This document shows positions 28,077 through 37,906 of a stretch of 64,000 nt of DNA, one piece after another. Source of the DNA: Methanococcoides sp. (GTDB lineage Archaea > Halobacteriota > Methanosarcinia > Methanosarcinales > Methanosarcinaceae); contig JAIORD010000041.1 of assembly GCA_021108275.1 (NCBI GenBank), positions 1 through 64,000 on the forward strand, given 5' to 3'. The position numbers and the translations under genes were made by a program. Numbering within the stretch: the stretch's first letter is position 1; every line of letters begins with the position of its first letter. Under the pieces are notes generated by a model. The model searched no databases, was not told the origin of the DNA, and saw nothing but the letters and a program-made list of their open reading frames with translations.

Positions 28077-28592
28077 TCATAAGTTCTCGATCAGTTCATC
28101 CAGCGCTTCAATATGTACAGCAGGAGTTATGTTCCCAAAGGACATAGTAGCGTTCTGTATATACTCTCTTTCGATTGCTATCGACTTAATTTTTGAAAAG
28201 CTTTTCAGGCCGGAAAGTACCTGGTCGATATAGTATTTAAAATGCCCCAGTACGACAATAGTATCATACTGGCCATTACCATCAAGACCGGTCCAGTTAG
28301 GATCGCAAAGATAGGTTGCCAATGCATGGACATTTATGTATTTTGCATTAATGCCCTGATCGACAAGACCACTCATAGAGTGACCGGTAGCAGCTACCGG
28401 CAGATCTGCTTTCTTTGCGATCTCGATGGAACGCTTCAACAATTCTTCATCCTTGAGTATCTGTGATCCCACGATGAACAAAGGACGCTTTGCCTTTGAT
28501 ATCATCTTTCCGGCAACATCTGGCTGCACTGCCTTTGAGCTCTTGCAACCGTATGTGCAGTGTATCTGAGTATTCTTAATAACGTCAACCAT
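28077..28592 (-). CDS. cdhB: CO dehydrogenase epsilon subunit
   Basis: The 171-residue protein has a Rossmann-like TPP-binding-family fold ([11 protein letters not shown]), as in CdhB, which partners CdhA in the alpha2-epsilon2 CO dehydrogenase and is thought to assist electron transfer to FAD or ferredoxin. It is 2 bp downstream of cdhA and 48 bp before cdhC. The length is normal. Confidence 0.93.
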   Translation of the reverse strand: MVDVIKNTQIHCTYGCKSSKAVQPDVAGKMISKAKRPLFIVGSQILKDEELLKRSIEIAKKADLPVAATGHSMSGLVDQGINAKYINVHALATYLCDPNWTGLDGNGQYDTIVVLGHFKYYIDQVLSGLKSFSKIKSIAIEREYIQNATMSFGNITPAVHIEALDELIENL

Positions 28593-28594
28593 GA

Positions 28595-31009
28595 TTAAGC
28601 CTCCTTACAAAGTCTCTTGAGATTTGTTGGCTGTGCTGAAACATCGGATTTCATTGCTGGTCCTGAAAGGATCTTCTTTCTCTTCCAGTCGATCTCCCAA
28701 CCATGCTCCTTCTCCAGTATCTTAAGCAGTTTCTCACGCTTTGCAAGAGGAAGATCGGTTTCTGTCCTAACGAACTTGTGCCAGTCCTCTGGCATGATGC
28801 CAAGATATTTCTGGCTGAGCTCTATGTAATGCGTCAGCTTGATCATCCTGCCCATGTTGTTGTCACTTGGACGGATACAGCTCTTTGCAAGCATAGGCAT
28901 CATTTCCTCAACTGTCTCTGCAGTTGTGAGCAGATAGTCTGGAGCTGCAGGGATCTGCATCTCACTGCCATTTCTTGCATCGTAAACCTTCCACTTCTCT
29001 TCCTCATATGGCTTTGCAATAAGTGCCCTGCGGTACTTTGAGCCATGCGGACCGAGAATGACTGGAATACCAAGCCTTGAGCAGCCTGTTCCGATGGATG
29101 CTGCCTTCTGGGAATATGCACCCCATGCAACACCAACAGCACCAACACGATTGAGTGTGTAGTCTGCGATCTCTTCGTAGTTTCCGGAGATGTTCTTCTG
29201 TGCAAAGATGGATGCGACCTTGATCACCGCACCTGTAATATGTGCGTTAGAGACACATGACCCTGTGTTGAGCAGGCCTCCACTCTTGAACCTTGAAGGA
29301 TACTTCTCATAAAGGGTCATTCCGTCTTCGCCCTTGTACATACCAAGGTCCATTGCAGAACAACCTGAGACCACAACAATGTAACTCCTTCTGAGCATCT
29401 CATCTGCGATCGTGAAAAGGTCTTTCGTACCATCCGGATAGTTAGAACATCCGACCAGTGCAACAATACCCGGAGTTGTTCCGAGAACGAGGTTGACACC
29501 TTCTTCCCTGATCTCTGGGTCACTGATAGGCCCCCTACCGACACGAACCTTCCCAACTTCTTCGCTTATAACACGCTGTGAGGACTTTTCGATAACATTG
29601 ACGATATCGATATCCTTTGGACATGCATATTCGCAACGACCACATGCGATACATTTGTCATGTAGCAGCTCGAAATTCGAGAGGTCACCTTCGCTCAGAG
29701 CGGTCATTGCCTCGCTGATAGGCAGGCTATTAGGACATGCAACTTCACATTTAAGACAGTGAACACAACTGTCTGCAAGCTCCTTGAGCTCTTCATCCGT
29801 TGGAAGTCTCTTGATGCCCTTCTGCTTCCTGATCTCGGACATCATCATGGTAAGACGAGGTGCAAGTTCTCCAAGCTTCTCGTAATCGAACATCAAAGCG
29901 CCTTTTTCCTTTCCGGTTGTAAGGTCTTCGAGGATGTCCTCAATACTATCATTGGAACGGTCCTTAAGTCCATACATGACCTTATCGTTGGTCGTGATGA
30001 CCGGTATCATGAGCTTACTTGCCTCTTTGAGGACATCGGCCCTTATACACTGTTCATCGACAATGATAACATCAGGGATACCTGATCGGATGGTCTTAAG
30101 TTCTTTTGCAAGGGTACCAACGACCTTTGCTCTTGGAAGGGTTCTGTCGCCGGTCTTGTAACGGGTCATATCAAGAGCGGTACAGCAAAGCCCACCAAGC
30201 TCGATCTTATCGTTAAGACCCTTGTCTTCCATATAATCGATGATATCAGTGACTGCTGCAACATTGTGCCCGATGACTATCAGAGTAGGCTTTGAAGAAT
30301 CCAGACATCCCATACCAATGTCTGCAAGGGGTGCCTCTTCATCTGATTTAGGGAAGTCGAGACAGGATATCTGTGCAATATCTGAGATCTCCATACCAAC
30401 ATGATCGATCATACCGCCATGAAGTGCTTTCGACTCAAAGTCAATTGCTGCTCCTTCCTGGCCCACATGGACAGCTGCAAGCAACTGTGTGATCTGTTCT
30501 TCTACATAGCTGAGAACAGAATCAAGATCGCCAAGTGTCTTCGGACTGACACCTGTGACAAGCTGGACATTTGGAGCTATGATATTAGTAGCACCAACAT
30601 CGAGGGGATGATCTTTACCATACAGGCCGATCAAATGGTGAAGAAGATGTCTTCCATGTCCTGAATGCGCTGCTGCTCCTGTGATCACACGTAGCATGAA
30701 CTCACGTGCATTATGACCTTCCAGGTTGATACCACATGCACCCTCTTTGTTACCGCTAAGGTCACATGGTCCAAAGGTACAGTAACAACACTGGTCACAC
30801 ATTGGAGTATAGACCGGATTGTATCTGTCAAGGATATTATGATCCCAATCTCTTAGTGATGAAACTCCGGGCTTGACCGTTGGCCCCATCTCAACATCAA
30901 TTTCATCTGCTTCTTTTTCAATAGCACCTACAATGTTATTGATAGTGATCTGAACATTTTCAAGGTCGCTGATAGCCATTGAAAATTTACCTGTAGTTAG
31001 CTCACTCAT
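28595..31009 (-). CDS. cdhA: CO dehydrogenase alpha subunit (C-cluster)
   Basis: The catalytic nickel-iron CO dehydrogenase has 804 residues from ATG 31009. I chose this start because GGAGG lies about 10 nt upstream; an in-frame ATG at 31105 would add 32 untypical residues. Motifs include [12 protein letters not shown] (B/D-cluster cysteines) and two ferredoxin-type cluster motifs, [12 protein letters not shown] and [12 protein letters not shown], typical of archaeal CdhA. C-terminal C-cluster cysteines include G-S-C-V-S-N-A. It is the first gene of a six-gene operon for CO/acetyl-CoA metabolism, needed here for carbon assimilation and possibly acetate use. Confidence 0.95.
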   Translation of the reverse strand: MSELTTGKFSMAISDLENVQITINNIVGAIEKEADEIDVEMGPTVKPGVSSLRDWDHNILDRYNPVYTPMCDQCCYCTFGPCDLSGNKEGACGINLEGHNAREFMLRVITGAAAHSGHGRHLLHHLIGLYGKDHPLDVGATNIIAPNVQLVTGVSPKTLGDLDSVLSYVEEQITQLLAAVHVGQEGAAIDFESKALHGGMIDHVGMEISDIAQISCLDFPKSDEEAPLADIGMGCLDSSKPTLIVIGHNVAAVTDIIDYMEDKGLNDKIELGGLCCTALDMTRYKTGDRTLPRAKVVGTLAKELKTIRSGIPDVIIVDEQCIRADVLKEASKLMIPVITTNDKVMYGLKDRSNDSIEDILEDLTTGKEKGALMFDYEKLGELAPRLTMMMSEIRKQKGIKRLPTDEELKELADSCVHCLKCEVACPNSLPISEAMTALSEGDLSNFELLHDKCIACGRCEYACPKDIDIVNVIEKSSQRVISEEVGKVRVGRGPISDPEIREEGVNLVLGTTPGIVALVGCSNYPDGTKDLFTIADEMLRRSYIVVVSGCSAMDLGMYKGEDGMTLYEKYPSRFKSGGLLNTGSCVSNAHITGAVIKVASIFAQKNISGNYEEIADYTLNRVGAVGVAWGAYSQKAASIGTGCSRLGIPVILGPHGSKYRRALIAKPYEEEKWKVYDARNGSEMQIPAAPDYLLTTAETVEEMMPMLAKSCIRPSDNNMGRMIKLTHYIELSQKYLGIMPEDWHKFVRTETDLPLAKREKLLKILEKEHGWEIDWKRKKILSGPAMKSDVSAQPTNLKRLCKEA

Positions 31010-31154
31010 ATTTTTATGGCCTCCTGAATCGAACTTCTCATATTTAGACTGTAATATTAAGCTATTTACCGAGACATTACGAATTGAATAAAACATTATA
31101 ATCATATGGCAGTCTTTGGACTGTTGGATGTAATATGCAAAACCAATATATAAA
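31010..31154 (-). promoter_or_regulatory. cdh operon promoter and leader
   Basis: A TATA box (TTTATATAT on the minus strand, 31146-31154) predicts a transcription start near 31122 and a leader of about 110 nt before cdhA. Long leaders are known for Methanosarcina cdh operons. The rest of the spacer to the rhomboid gene is AT-rich with no gene. Confidence 0.5.
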
Positions 31155-31401
31155 CATTTTGGCTATTTGTCATGATTATACCAGACAAATTATTTGGTTT
31201 GTTTACGCCGTTAAACAAATAGAAGGAACAAATAATTTCATGTTGGGTATAAATCCATGAGCATGATCCGATTATAGAAATATTGGAATGTAGAAGTATA
31301 GCATTATAGAAGCATCAGTAAATAATTGTTGGAAATCATTTTATCAGATAGCAGATATTAACTTAATGAATACACTCCAATATAGTGTTTGGGAGGATAA
31401 C

Positions 31402-32280
31402 TTGGACAATAAATGCTGGATATGTGGCAAACAGGAATCTACAATGTTCACCTGCCGCTTTTGTGGAAAGACATACTGTTCCGACCACCGACTTCCTGAA
31501 AGACATGCATGTACAGGACTTGACAGGGATAATGGACAATATAAGGAATATTCTGATAATAATTACCGCAGTGGCCACGGAAGCTCAGGGCAAACATCCG
31601 ATACTAATATGAATGAACTCGTAAAGAACATGATGAAAGAAGCGGCAAAGACCGCAGCAAAAGGTGCTGCATCACAAGCCGCCCGCAAAACACGTTCATC
31701 AATAAAGACAAGCCCTTCAATGGCTATTATCTTCATTTGCATCATTTCATTCTTTCTGGAAGCCATACCGGGCTACGCAGCGGCGTTCCAGTTAATTCCG
31801 GGCCTGATGCTCGCAAGACCATGGACACTTATCACACACATGTTCCTCCATGCCAGTTTCGGACACCTGTTCTTCAATATGCTGGTTTTGTTCTTCTTTG
31901 GCAGGGAACTTGAAAAACGCATAGGAAAAGACCTTTTCATATATGTTTACTTTATATCAGGAATAGTTGCAGCACTTGGATATTCCATAACCAGTACAGC
32001 CGGTTACCCGATCGTAGGAGCTAGCGGCGCGATCATGGGAGTCTTTGCAGCACTAACAATACTAGCACCTGAGATGGAAGTATATGTATATTTCATTCCG
32101 ATGAAAATAAAATATGCACTCGTACTGTTCGTGCTTCTTGACTTTATGTTGTTGAATGCAAACGATATGGTGGCCCACACAGCCCACCTTAGTGGAGTCC
32201 TGGTAGGAGTTTTCATGGGTTACAGGCTCAAAAAAACGATTGAACAACGCAATCGGAATTACTACAGTTTCCGAAGGTGA
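31402..32280 (+). CDS. Rhomboid intramembrane protease with N-terminal AN1-type zinc finger
   Basis: The first 45 residues contain zinc-finger ligands C-W-I-C, C-R-F-C, Y-C-S-D-H and H-A-C, the AN1 pattern. A hydrophilic linker with alanine/lysine repeats follows, then six helices of a rhomboid protease. The catalytic serine is in G-A-S-G-A (about residue 208) and the histidine in A-H-L-S-G. Rhomboids cleave transmembrane helices within the bilayer; the AN1 finger may bind substrate or ubiquitin-like proteins. TTG 31402 is preferred because gggagg (31391-31396) sits 5 nt upstream; ATG 31366 is the alternative. The next gene overlaps by 4 bp. Confidence 0.85.
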   Translation: MDNKCWICGKQESTMFTCRFCGKTYCSDHRLPERHACTGLDRDNGQYKEYSDNNYRSGHGSSGQTSDTNMNELVKNMMKEAAKTAAKGAASQAARKTRSSIKTSPSMAIIFICIISFFLEAIPGYAAAFQLIPGLMLARPWTLITHMFLHASFGHLFFNMLVLFFFGRELEKRIGKDLFIYVYFISGIVAALGYSITSTAGYPIVGASGAIMGVFAALTILAPEMEVYVYFIPMKIKYALVLFVLLDFMLLNANDMVAHTAHLSGVLVGVFMGYRLKKTIEQRNRNYYSFRR

Positions 32281-32699
32281 TCTGCCTGAAAGATAAAAGG
32301 TCCCGTCTTGCAAATTACCGTCCACGACCTGAAACCGGGGAAGAGATACCGATACAGTTCATAGAGATGGAAGAAAAGATTGCAGGATGGGCACCTGAAC
32401 TGAAAAGGACCATATATCTGGACAAGGCATCAGAATATGATCCTGAAAATTTCAAACGGGTCCGAGAAGTATTCCTCCTTAAAGTCTATAATTGGTTCCT
32501 TGACGGGATCAGTGTTATTGAACTAAAACCGGAGGAGAGGATTCAATTTGAAGATATCCTGAATGACCATCTCCTTTACGGCGGAGAGGTTCGTTACACA
32601 CGTAAGAAACAGGGTAAAAAAATACATAATTGTTTTTTGCTTGCAGAGGTTCCGATAACGGTCCGTGCTAAAAGGATCGCTATGGCAGATATCCTTTAA
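32277..32699 (+). CDS. Conserved-looking hypothetical protein, coupled to the rhomboid gene
   Basis: GTG 32277 overlaps the rhomboid stop (GTGA), so translation is coupled. The 140-residue product is soluble and charged: an N-terminal basic segment (R-L-A-N-Y-R-P-R-P-E-T-G), a central helical part with D-P-E-N-F-K-R-V, and a basic C-terminal part. I do not recognise a domain. The coupling suggests a role with the protease, for example as a substrate or adaptor, but nothing in the sequence proves it. Confidence 0.7.
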   Translation: MICLKDKRSRLANYRPRPETGEEIPIQFIEMEEKIAGWAPELKRTIYLDKASEYDPENFKRVREVFLLKVYNWFLDGISVIELKPEERIQFEDILNDHLLYGGEVRYTRKKQGKKIHNCFLLAEVPITVRAKRIAMADIL

Positions 32700-32900
32700 A
32701 AATAAGCAGAAAGAATATATATAGTATACCCTCATTTCTTTATTCAGAAGTAACTCAGGGGAGTGAACATCGAATTACATCCTATCATATAGAATTATTA
32801 AAAATGATCCGATTAGATTAGTATTTATATATTTAAAGAACAAATATAATCGATTGGATGTGGATTTATATCATTATTCTAAGAAACGACCGAGGGAAAC

Positions 32901-33458
32901 ATGCAGAACGTTAAAACCGGATTTAGTTCCATTGTAAAATATCTTAGTACAAAGAAGGAAACCGGCAGAAGGAGCATTGGTCTTTTGGTCGATGGTCCGA
33001 ATGTATTACGAAAGGAATTCAACGTCAACCTTGAAGAGATACGTGATGTATTAAAAGAATACGGCAACGTGAAGATCGGGAGAGTATTCCTGAACCAGTA
33101 TGCTTCAGATAAACTTGTAGAAGCTATTGAGAACAATGGATTCGAGCCCATCATTTGCTCCAGTGATGTCGATGTGCGTCTTGCAGTAGAAGGGATGGAG
33201 CTTGTCTACAACCCAACGATCGATACAATCGCGCTTGTAACAAGGGATGCTGATTTTAAGCCTCTTCTGAACAAAGCCAACGAGCATGGAAAAGAGACCA
33301 TATTATTTGGTGTTGAGCCCGGATTCTCAACAGCACTTAGAAATTCAGCAGATTATGTAGTCATACTTGACAACAACCAGATGAACTACTATGAAGAAGA
33401 AGTAGCTGAAAAAAAAAGAATACAAAAAGCTTCTTTAAACGTTCATAAACTAAGCTGA
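32901..33458 (+). CDS. NYN/PIN-like domain protein (LabA/DUF88 type)
   Basis: The 185-residue protein has the NYN signature: L-L-V-D-G-P-N-V-L near residue 30, S-S-D-V-D-V-R-L-A-V near 95, and V-T-R-D-A-D-F-K-P-L near 118, supplying the metal-binding aspartates of this PIN-like nuclease fold. The C-terminus is short and basic. Such proteins are predicted RNases or RNA-binding regulators; the archaeal version is close to the TIGR00288 family. It is monocistronic, with TATA-like elements around 32825. Confidence 0.85.
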   Translation: MQNVKTGFSSIVKYLSTKKETGRRSIGLLVDGPNVLRKEFNVNLEEIRDVLKEYGNVKIGRVFLNQYASDKLVEAIENNGFEPIICSSDVDVRLAVEGMELVYNPTIDTIALVTRDADFKPLLNKANEHGKETILFGVEPGFSTALRNSADYVVILDNNQMNYYEEEVAEKKRIQKASLNVHKLS

Positions 33459-33532
33459 GAATTCTGCATGATGGCATGCAGATCTCGTTTTATATCAGTA
33501 TTATTTAATATCATATGATCCTTGCCTGAACA

Positions 33533-34702
33533 TTAATGTGAACGCACATTGCGGATCATTTCTTCGAGCCTTTCTCTCGAAAGACCTTTTTTCACCTCAG
33601 TACAGTTCTTTACCTTGGATATCAATGCGCATAGCTCGTCTTGATCAAGCTCATAACCAAGGTTATTTACAATGCCTTTCAAAGCTTTTTTGCCAGTATG
33701 CTTTCCAACAATGAGGTTACGCTTCCCACCGACCATTTCAGGAGTGAAAAGCTCATAGGTCCTGGGCTCTTCAAGAATTGCCATTACATGGATACCAGAT
33801 TCATGCGTGAAAGCATGCTTCCCAACAACTGCTTTATTGACAGCTGTGGGAAGACCTGAATATTTTTCAAGTTTCCTGGAAATACTGTTCAATTTGGTCG
33901 TATCATATGTTTCGATACCATGCTGCACCCTCAATGCCACCAGCAGTTCCTCAAGAGATGCATTACCTGCACGCTCGCCGATGCCATTAATAGTTGTATG
34001 CAATTGTTTTGCACCAGCTTCAGCAGCAACCAGGGTATTTGCGGTCGCCATCCCAAGATCGTCGTGGCAGTGAATACAGATGGGCGTATGAACGACTTTC
34101 TTGACCTCACTAACAAGGTAGTGTGTTGTAGCAGGGCTCAATATACCAATGGTATCAGCAATGCTCACATAGTCCACATGATAATCTTCTGCTGCCAGAA
34201 AGGCTCTCTTGAGGGTCTCAATGTTCGTCCTTGTAGCATCCTCAGCAGCAAACCTTACCTTGAGACCGTGGTCCTTTGCATGTTCGATGGCACCCATCGC
34301 GCAACTGAAAACATCAGCACAGCTTTTGTGGTATTTGAACTTTAAATGAAGGTCTGACATAGCAATGAATATGCTGACAATATCAACATCACAATCGATA
34401 GCTGCATCGATATCATCTATGACAGAGCGTGCAAGGCAGCAGATGTTGGCATCAAGACCCAAATTGCTGATCTCCTTGACAATATCTTTCTCCGAAGTCG
34501 AGACTACTGGAAAACCAGCTTCAATGACCTCAACGCCGATCGAATCAAGTTCAAGGGCAAGGTCGATCTTTTCATCTCTTGTAAAAGCAACACCAGGAGT
34601 TTGTTCGCCATCCCTTAATGTAACATCACATATCTCGATATCAAGAGGACTCTGATCAATGAAGTTCATTAGTTCATTTTTAGAATAATCAGTATTTGCC
34701 AT
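33533..34702 (-). CDS. aksA: Homocitrate synthase-family enzyme, likely AksA
   Basis: This acyl-CoA condensing enzyme of the isopropylmalate/homocitrate synthase family has 389 residues from ATG 34702. The barrel motifs are D-V-T-L-R-D-G-E-Q-T-P-G, H-C-H-D-D-L-G-M-A-T-A-N and G-I-G-E-R-A-G-N. It lacks the C-terminal leucine-sensing domain of LeuA and CimA, so the homo(2,3)citrate synthase of coenzyme B side-chain synthesis (AksA) is the best fit. An in-frame ATG at 34774 abuts nadK and is less likely. It may share a transcript with nadK and the IMPase upstream. Confidence 0.8.
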   Translation of the reverse strand: MANTDYSKNELMNFIDQSPLDIEICDVTLRDGEQTPGVAFTRDEKIDLALELDSIGVEVIEAGFPVVSTSEKDIVKEISNLGLDANICCLARSVIDDIDAAIDCDVDIVSIFIAMSDLHLKFKYHKSCADVFSCAMGAIEHAKDHGLKVRFAAEDATRTNIETLKRAFLAAEDYHVDYVSIADTIGILSPATTHYLVSEVKKVVHTPICIHCHDDLGMATANTLVAAEAGAKQLHTTINGIGERAGNASLEELLVALRVQHGIETYDTTKLNSISRKLEKYSGLPTAVNKAVVGKHAFTHESGIHVMAILEEPRTYELFTPEMVGGKRNLIVGKHTGKKALKGIVNNLGYELDQDELCALISKVKNCTEVKKGLSRERLEEMIRNVRSH

Positions 34703-34774
34703 AATGTTGATTCCCGTTCGAGTGTTTGAAAGGACACTATATAAATATGTAGGTTTTGTCTCCAATATATCCAA

Positions 34775-35611
34775 TTATCTAAGCTTGTTCTGTACCCTTT
34801 CATAGAATCCGCTGGCAGATATCTCCACAAATCTGGCAGGCATGTCTGACATTGTCAGTGTTACTACATCATTTTTCTGAATTGTGTGCGTATACTGCCC
34901 ATCGACAACAAGTGCAGCTTTCTTCTCCGGAACGATCATCTCTACTTTGATAATACTGCTTGCAGGAACTACCCAGGGCCTTGCTGATAATTTAAATGGT
35001 GCAAGCGGGACGATCAATGTTGCGTTCACTGCAGGATCTATCAGAGGACCACCTGCGCTCATAGCATAAGCAGTGGAGCCGGTAGGAGTTGCGATAACAA
35101 CACCATCTGCACGCATCTCTTCTGCTTTTTGATCATCTATGGTTATTCTAAAAGTCAGTATCTTTGCAGGTCTTGCGGTCGTTAGCACAACCTCATTGGT
35201 CGCAGCAGGAATGGCTTCCCCATTGAGATCAATAGCCAACCTTGAACGTTCGGAATATTTGAAACCTTCAAGGACTTCCTCAATGGTACTTATCGCTTCG
35301 GACGGATTGACCTCCACAAGAAAACCCACCGTACCCATATTAATTCCAAGTATCGGAAGAGGGTCCTCCATACGGGCAATATTTCGAAGAACAGTACCAT
35401 CCCCGCCAACGGAGATAAGTAGCTCAACACCATTTTGCCTCATCAGCTCAACAGGTATTATCTCCACGCCTTCAAGCTTTAAAGGGAGGGCTGTATTGGG
35501 TGATAATGCTATTTCCACTTTCGAACTGAAATTATCAACTATATTATTGACCATATCAAGTGCATCTGCGTGGTCACATCTTGATACTATCCCGATCTTC
35601 TTGATAGTCAT
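34775..35611 (-). CDS. nadK: NAD kinase
   Basis: The 278-residue enzyme phosphorylates NAD to NADP. The diagnostic motifs are G-G-D-G-T-V-L-R (near residue 67) and T-P-T-G-S-T-A-Y-A-M-S-A-G-G-P (near 175). It starts 4 bp downstream of an inositol-monophosphatase-family gene. In Methanocaldococcus the two domains are fused (MJ0917) and the IMPase half removes phosphate from NADP. The pair here may balance NAD and NADP in the same way. Confidence 0.93.
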   Translation of the reverse strand: MTIKKIGIVSRCDHADALDMVNNIVDNFSSKVEIALSPNTALPLKLEGVEIIPVELMRQNGVELLISVGGDGTVLRNIARMEDPLPILGINMGTVGFLVEVNPSEAISTIEEVLEGFKYSERSRLAIDLNGEAIPAATNEVVLTTARPAKILTFRITIDDQKAEEMRADGVVIATPTGSTAYAMSAGGPLIDPAVNATLIVPLAPFKLSARPWVVPASSIIKVEMIVPEKKAALVVDGQYTHTIQKNDVVTLTMSDMPARFVEISASGFYERVQNKLR

Positions 35612-35615
35612 CTAT

Positions 35616-36416
35616 TCACCTCTTCACAAGCTTTAATATGTCTGAATGAGCACAGCCGTTCGATGCTATCATATATACAGGGTTTATCACACTATCTTTC
35701 AATTTGAGGGCATTTCCATCCCCATCAGTGACGATACCACCCGATTCTTCTATTATCAACTTACCAGCTGCAACATCAACAAGACGAAGAGAACCACGGA
35801 CATCCACAAAAGCATCCAGCCTTCCAGATGCCACATAGCATAATTCCAGTGAAACGCTGCCAAATATCCTGATCCTCCGAACGTTCTTACACAGATCCAC
35901 CGTTCGCTCCACATTTTTGCGATACCCATAGAGGCTTACACAGAAATCATTTAAAGAAGAACATTTGGAATGAGAGATCCTTTTATCATTGAAATATGCA
36001 CCTTCTCCAGATTCCGCATAGAACGTATCTCCGTTCGCAAGATTTCTCACATATCCGAAATAGGTGGAAGATAGGTCCGGATCGCCGATGGCAATGGAAA
36101 TACCATAAACAGGTATATCGTTGGCAACATTGTACGTTCCGTCAAGCGGGTCCAGTACTATGGTGAACTCCGGATTATCACCGAACACAACCTCACCCAG
36201 CTCTTCGCTCAATAAACGGATCGAACGGCCATCGGCCTTTAAAATTTCAATAATGGCTTTCTCAGAAACATCATCTATCAGTTTAGTGTCGGTCCCATCA
36301 GCTCCGACATATACAGTCCTGAATGCTTCTTCAGTGCCCACAAGGTCGGAAATTGCATTTGATGCAGACTCCGCAAGAAGATCACAGAATTCCAGCATTT
36401 TTTGAGAAACAGACAT
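35616..36416 (-). CDS. Inositol-monophosphatase/FBPase-family phosphatase
   Basis: The 266-residue Mg-dependent phosphatase has the metal-binding E-E-L-G-E (near residue 70) and D-P-L-D-G-T-Y-N (near 90). The late G-S-V-S-L-E-L-C-Y-V-A-S-G segment carries the family's final metal-site region, ending in D-A-F-V-D. Archaeal members act on inositol-1-phosphate, fructose-1,6-bisphosphate and sometimes NADP. The adjacency to nadK (4 bp) favours NADP phosphatase activity, as in the fused MJ0917, but this is inference. Confidence 0.85.
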   Translation of the reverse strand: MSVSQKMLEFCDLLAESASNAISDLVGTEEAFRTVYVGADGTDTKLIDDVSEKAIIEILKADGRSIRLLSEELGEVVFGDNPEFTIVLDPLDGTYNVANDIPVYGISIAIGDPDLSSTYFGYVRNLANGDTFYAESGEGAYFNDKRISHSKCSSLNDFCVSLYGYRKNVERTVDLCKNVRRIRIFGSVSLELCYVASGRLDAFVDVRGSLRLVDVAAGKLIIEESGGIVTDGDGNALKLKDSVINPVYMIASNGCAHSDILKLVKR

Positions 36417-36437
36417 GATAAAAAGAAAATTAGGGCA

Positions 36438-37445
36438 TCAGATGCCCATTGTTTTATTTGTTATCTCTATGGACCTTGATGCATCGGATTCGAGTTCCAT
36501 CATTGCACGAATTGCATCGACATTCTCAGGAATTACATCTGATTCCTGGTGGATCGCCTGGAAGAAATAAAGTTCTCCCTCATACATTGTTATGGATTCA
36601 TTCCAGATGCAGTTCTCCCACATATCACCCCTTGGCCTGCCAAGGTCCTTTGCGAGCTCCATTATCTCTGCTGTGGATGTGATGCCCTGCCCCACGAACC
36701 TTACACGGCTCTGTTCTGCAAGGACACTCTCAACATCTTCAGCAGTGCATTCCTTTTCAAGCTCAAGGTTAACAGTATGCAGGTGCATGAGTGTTGTAGG
36801 AAGTTTTACAGCAGTAGTTGCAATATCTATGTTCGGAATAACGGTCTTTACATCAGGACCATGGTGGGATGGAAGCTTGATGGGGTTTGGAACGATCGCA
36901 TTGATAGGACCGGTCTTAATATCCCCTGGATCAGCAGCCCTTCTAAGAAGGGTCACGCGTGCTTTTTTGACCCCAAATTCCTTGTCGAGTGGTGATAAGA
37001 CACGGCAAAGGCCAGTGGTATTACAGGAAACTACCCTGACAAAGTCCTTTCCAAAAGCTTCATCATAGTTGGTCTCGGCATTGAATGAACAACCTGTAAG
37101 CGCATGGGATTCGCCACCCTGCCAAATGGCCTTGATGCCTGCCTTCTCATAAAGATCTTTGTTAGTAGCACCGACCTTCCCAGGAGTACAGTCAACTACG
37201 ACATCCGCTGCCTCGATCATTTCCTCGACAGTGCCAGAGACCTCGATGCCTCCTTTTTCCATAGCTTCTACCCGGTCTGCAAGGGTATAGATATTGAATC
37301 CTTTATCCTTTGCCATTACGGTCTCAAAGTTAGGACGGGTCTTTGCAACACCGATGAGCTCCATATCATCCTGAAGTGCTACAGCATCTGCTACTCTTTT
37401 CCCTATAGTTCCATATCCGTTTATTGCAACTTTAACCTTTGTCAT
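36438..37445 (-). CDS. gap: Glyceraldehyde-3-phosphate dehydrogenase (archaeal type II)
   Basis: The 335-residue enzyme has an N-terminal NAD(P)-binding motif N-G-Y-G-T-I-G-K-R. The active-site segment V-S-C-N-T-T-G-L-C-R holds the catalytic cysteine near residue 140. The following H-H-G-P-D and the overall length match archaeal phosphorylating GAPDH. It works in gluconeogenesis/glycolysis. A 21-bp gap separates it from the phosphatase gene on the same strand, so co-transcription is possible. Confidence 0.93.
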   Translation of the reverse strand: MTKVKVAINGYGTIGKRVADAVALQDDMELIGVAKTRPNFETVMAKDKGFNIYTLADRVEAMEKGGIEVSGTVEEMIEAADVVVDCTPGKVGATNKDLYEKAGIKAIWQGGESHALTGCSFNAETNYDEAFGKDFVRVVSCNTTGLCRVLSPLDKEFGVKKARVTLLRRAADPGDIKTGPINAIVPNPIKLPSHHGPDVKTVIPNIDIATTAVKLPTTLMHLHTVNLELEKECTAEDVESVLAEQSRVRFVGQGITSTAEIMELAKDLGRPRGDMWENCIWNESITMYEGELYFFQAIHQESDVIPENVDAIRAMMELESDASRSIEITNKTMGI

Positions 37446-37588
37446 TTAATGCACCTTCCATCCTGGATTTGACAAATAAGTATTGTATAAAATATTGTAA
37501 TGATAAACATCTGTAATGCTGAATCATGATCACATATATGGCAGGAAGTAATCCTGTAGACCACTTGTGATAGGTATGTCCTGTTAAT

Positions 37589-37777
37589 TCAGTTTCCAAT
37601 AATTATAGTTTCCCCTTTTGAGAAGTCGATCTCTTTTATAGTACCAAAGATTATCGTCTTTTCCCCGAATATACCAGTCAGTTCGATGGAATCTCCATCG
37701 ACCAACATTTTTGTGACGGACTCCATCACCAGTTCCTTTTCATCGCCTTTTATTACGATCACATTAAGTTCGCACAT
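37589..37777 (-). CDS. CooT-like small nickel-binding protein
   Basis: The 62-residue protein begins M-C-E-L-N-V-I-V and is made of short beta strands with E-L-T-G-I-F-G-E-K and I-K-E-I-D-F. The N-terminal Met-Cys and the small barrel are characteristic of CooT, which binds nickel for CO dehydrogenase maturation. A cdh operon and its CooC-type ATPase are in the same window, 7 kb away. It is monocistronic. Other members of this RNA-binding/CooT-like family have no known function, so nickel binding is inferred. Confidence 0.7.
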   Translation of the reverse strand: MCELNVIVIKGDEKELVMESVTKMLVDGDSIELTGIFGEKTIIFGTIKEIDFSKGETIIIGN

Positions 37778-37906
37778 ATATACACCTGTTTTTATGGCAT
37801 TCTGTTTTATGAAATACCCTTTAGGGGAATTCTATCCAACCCAAACTTGCCCTAAATACTTTTACTATGTTCTTATAATAGATAACTACTTTCACATCAA
37901 ATTAGT

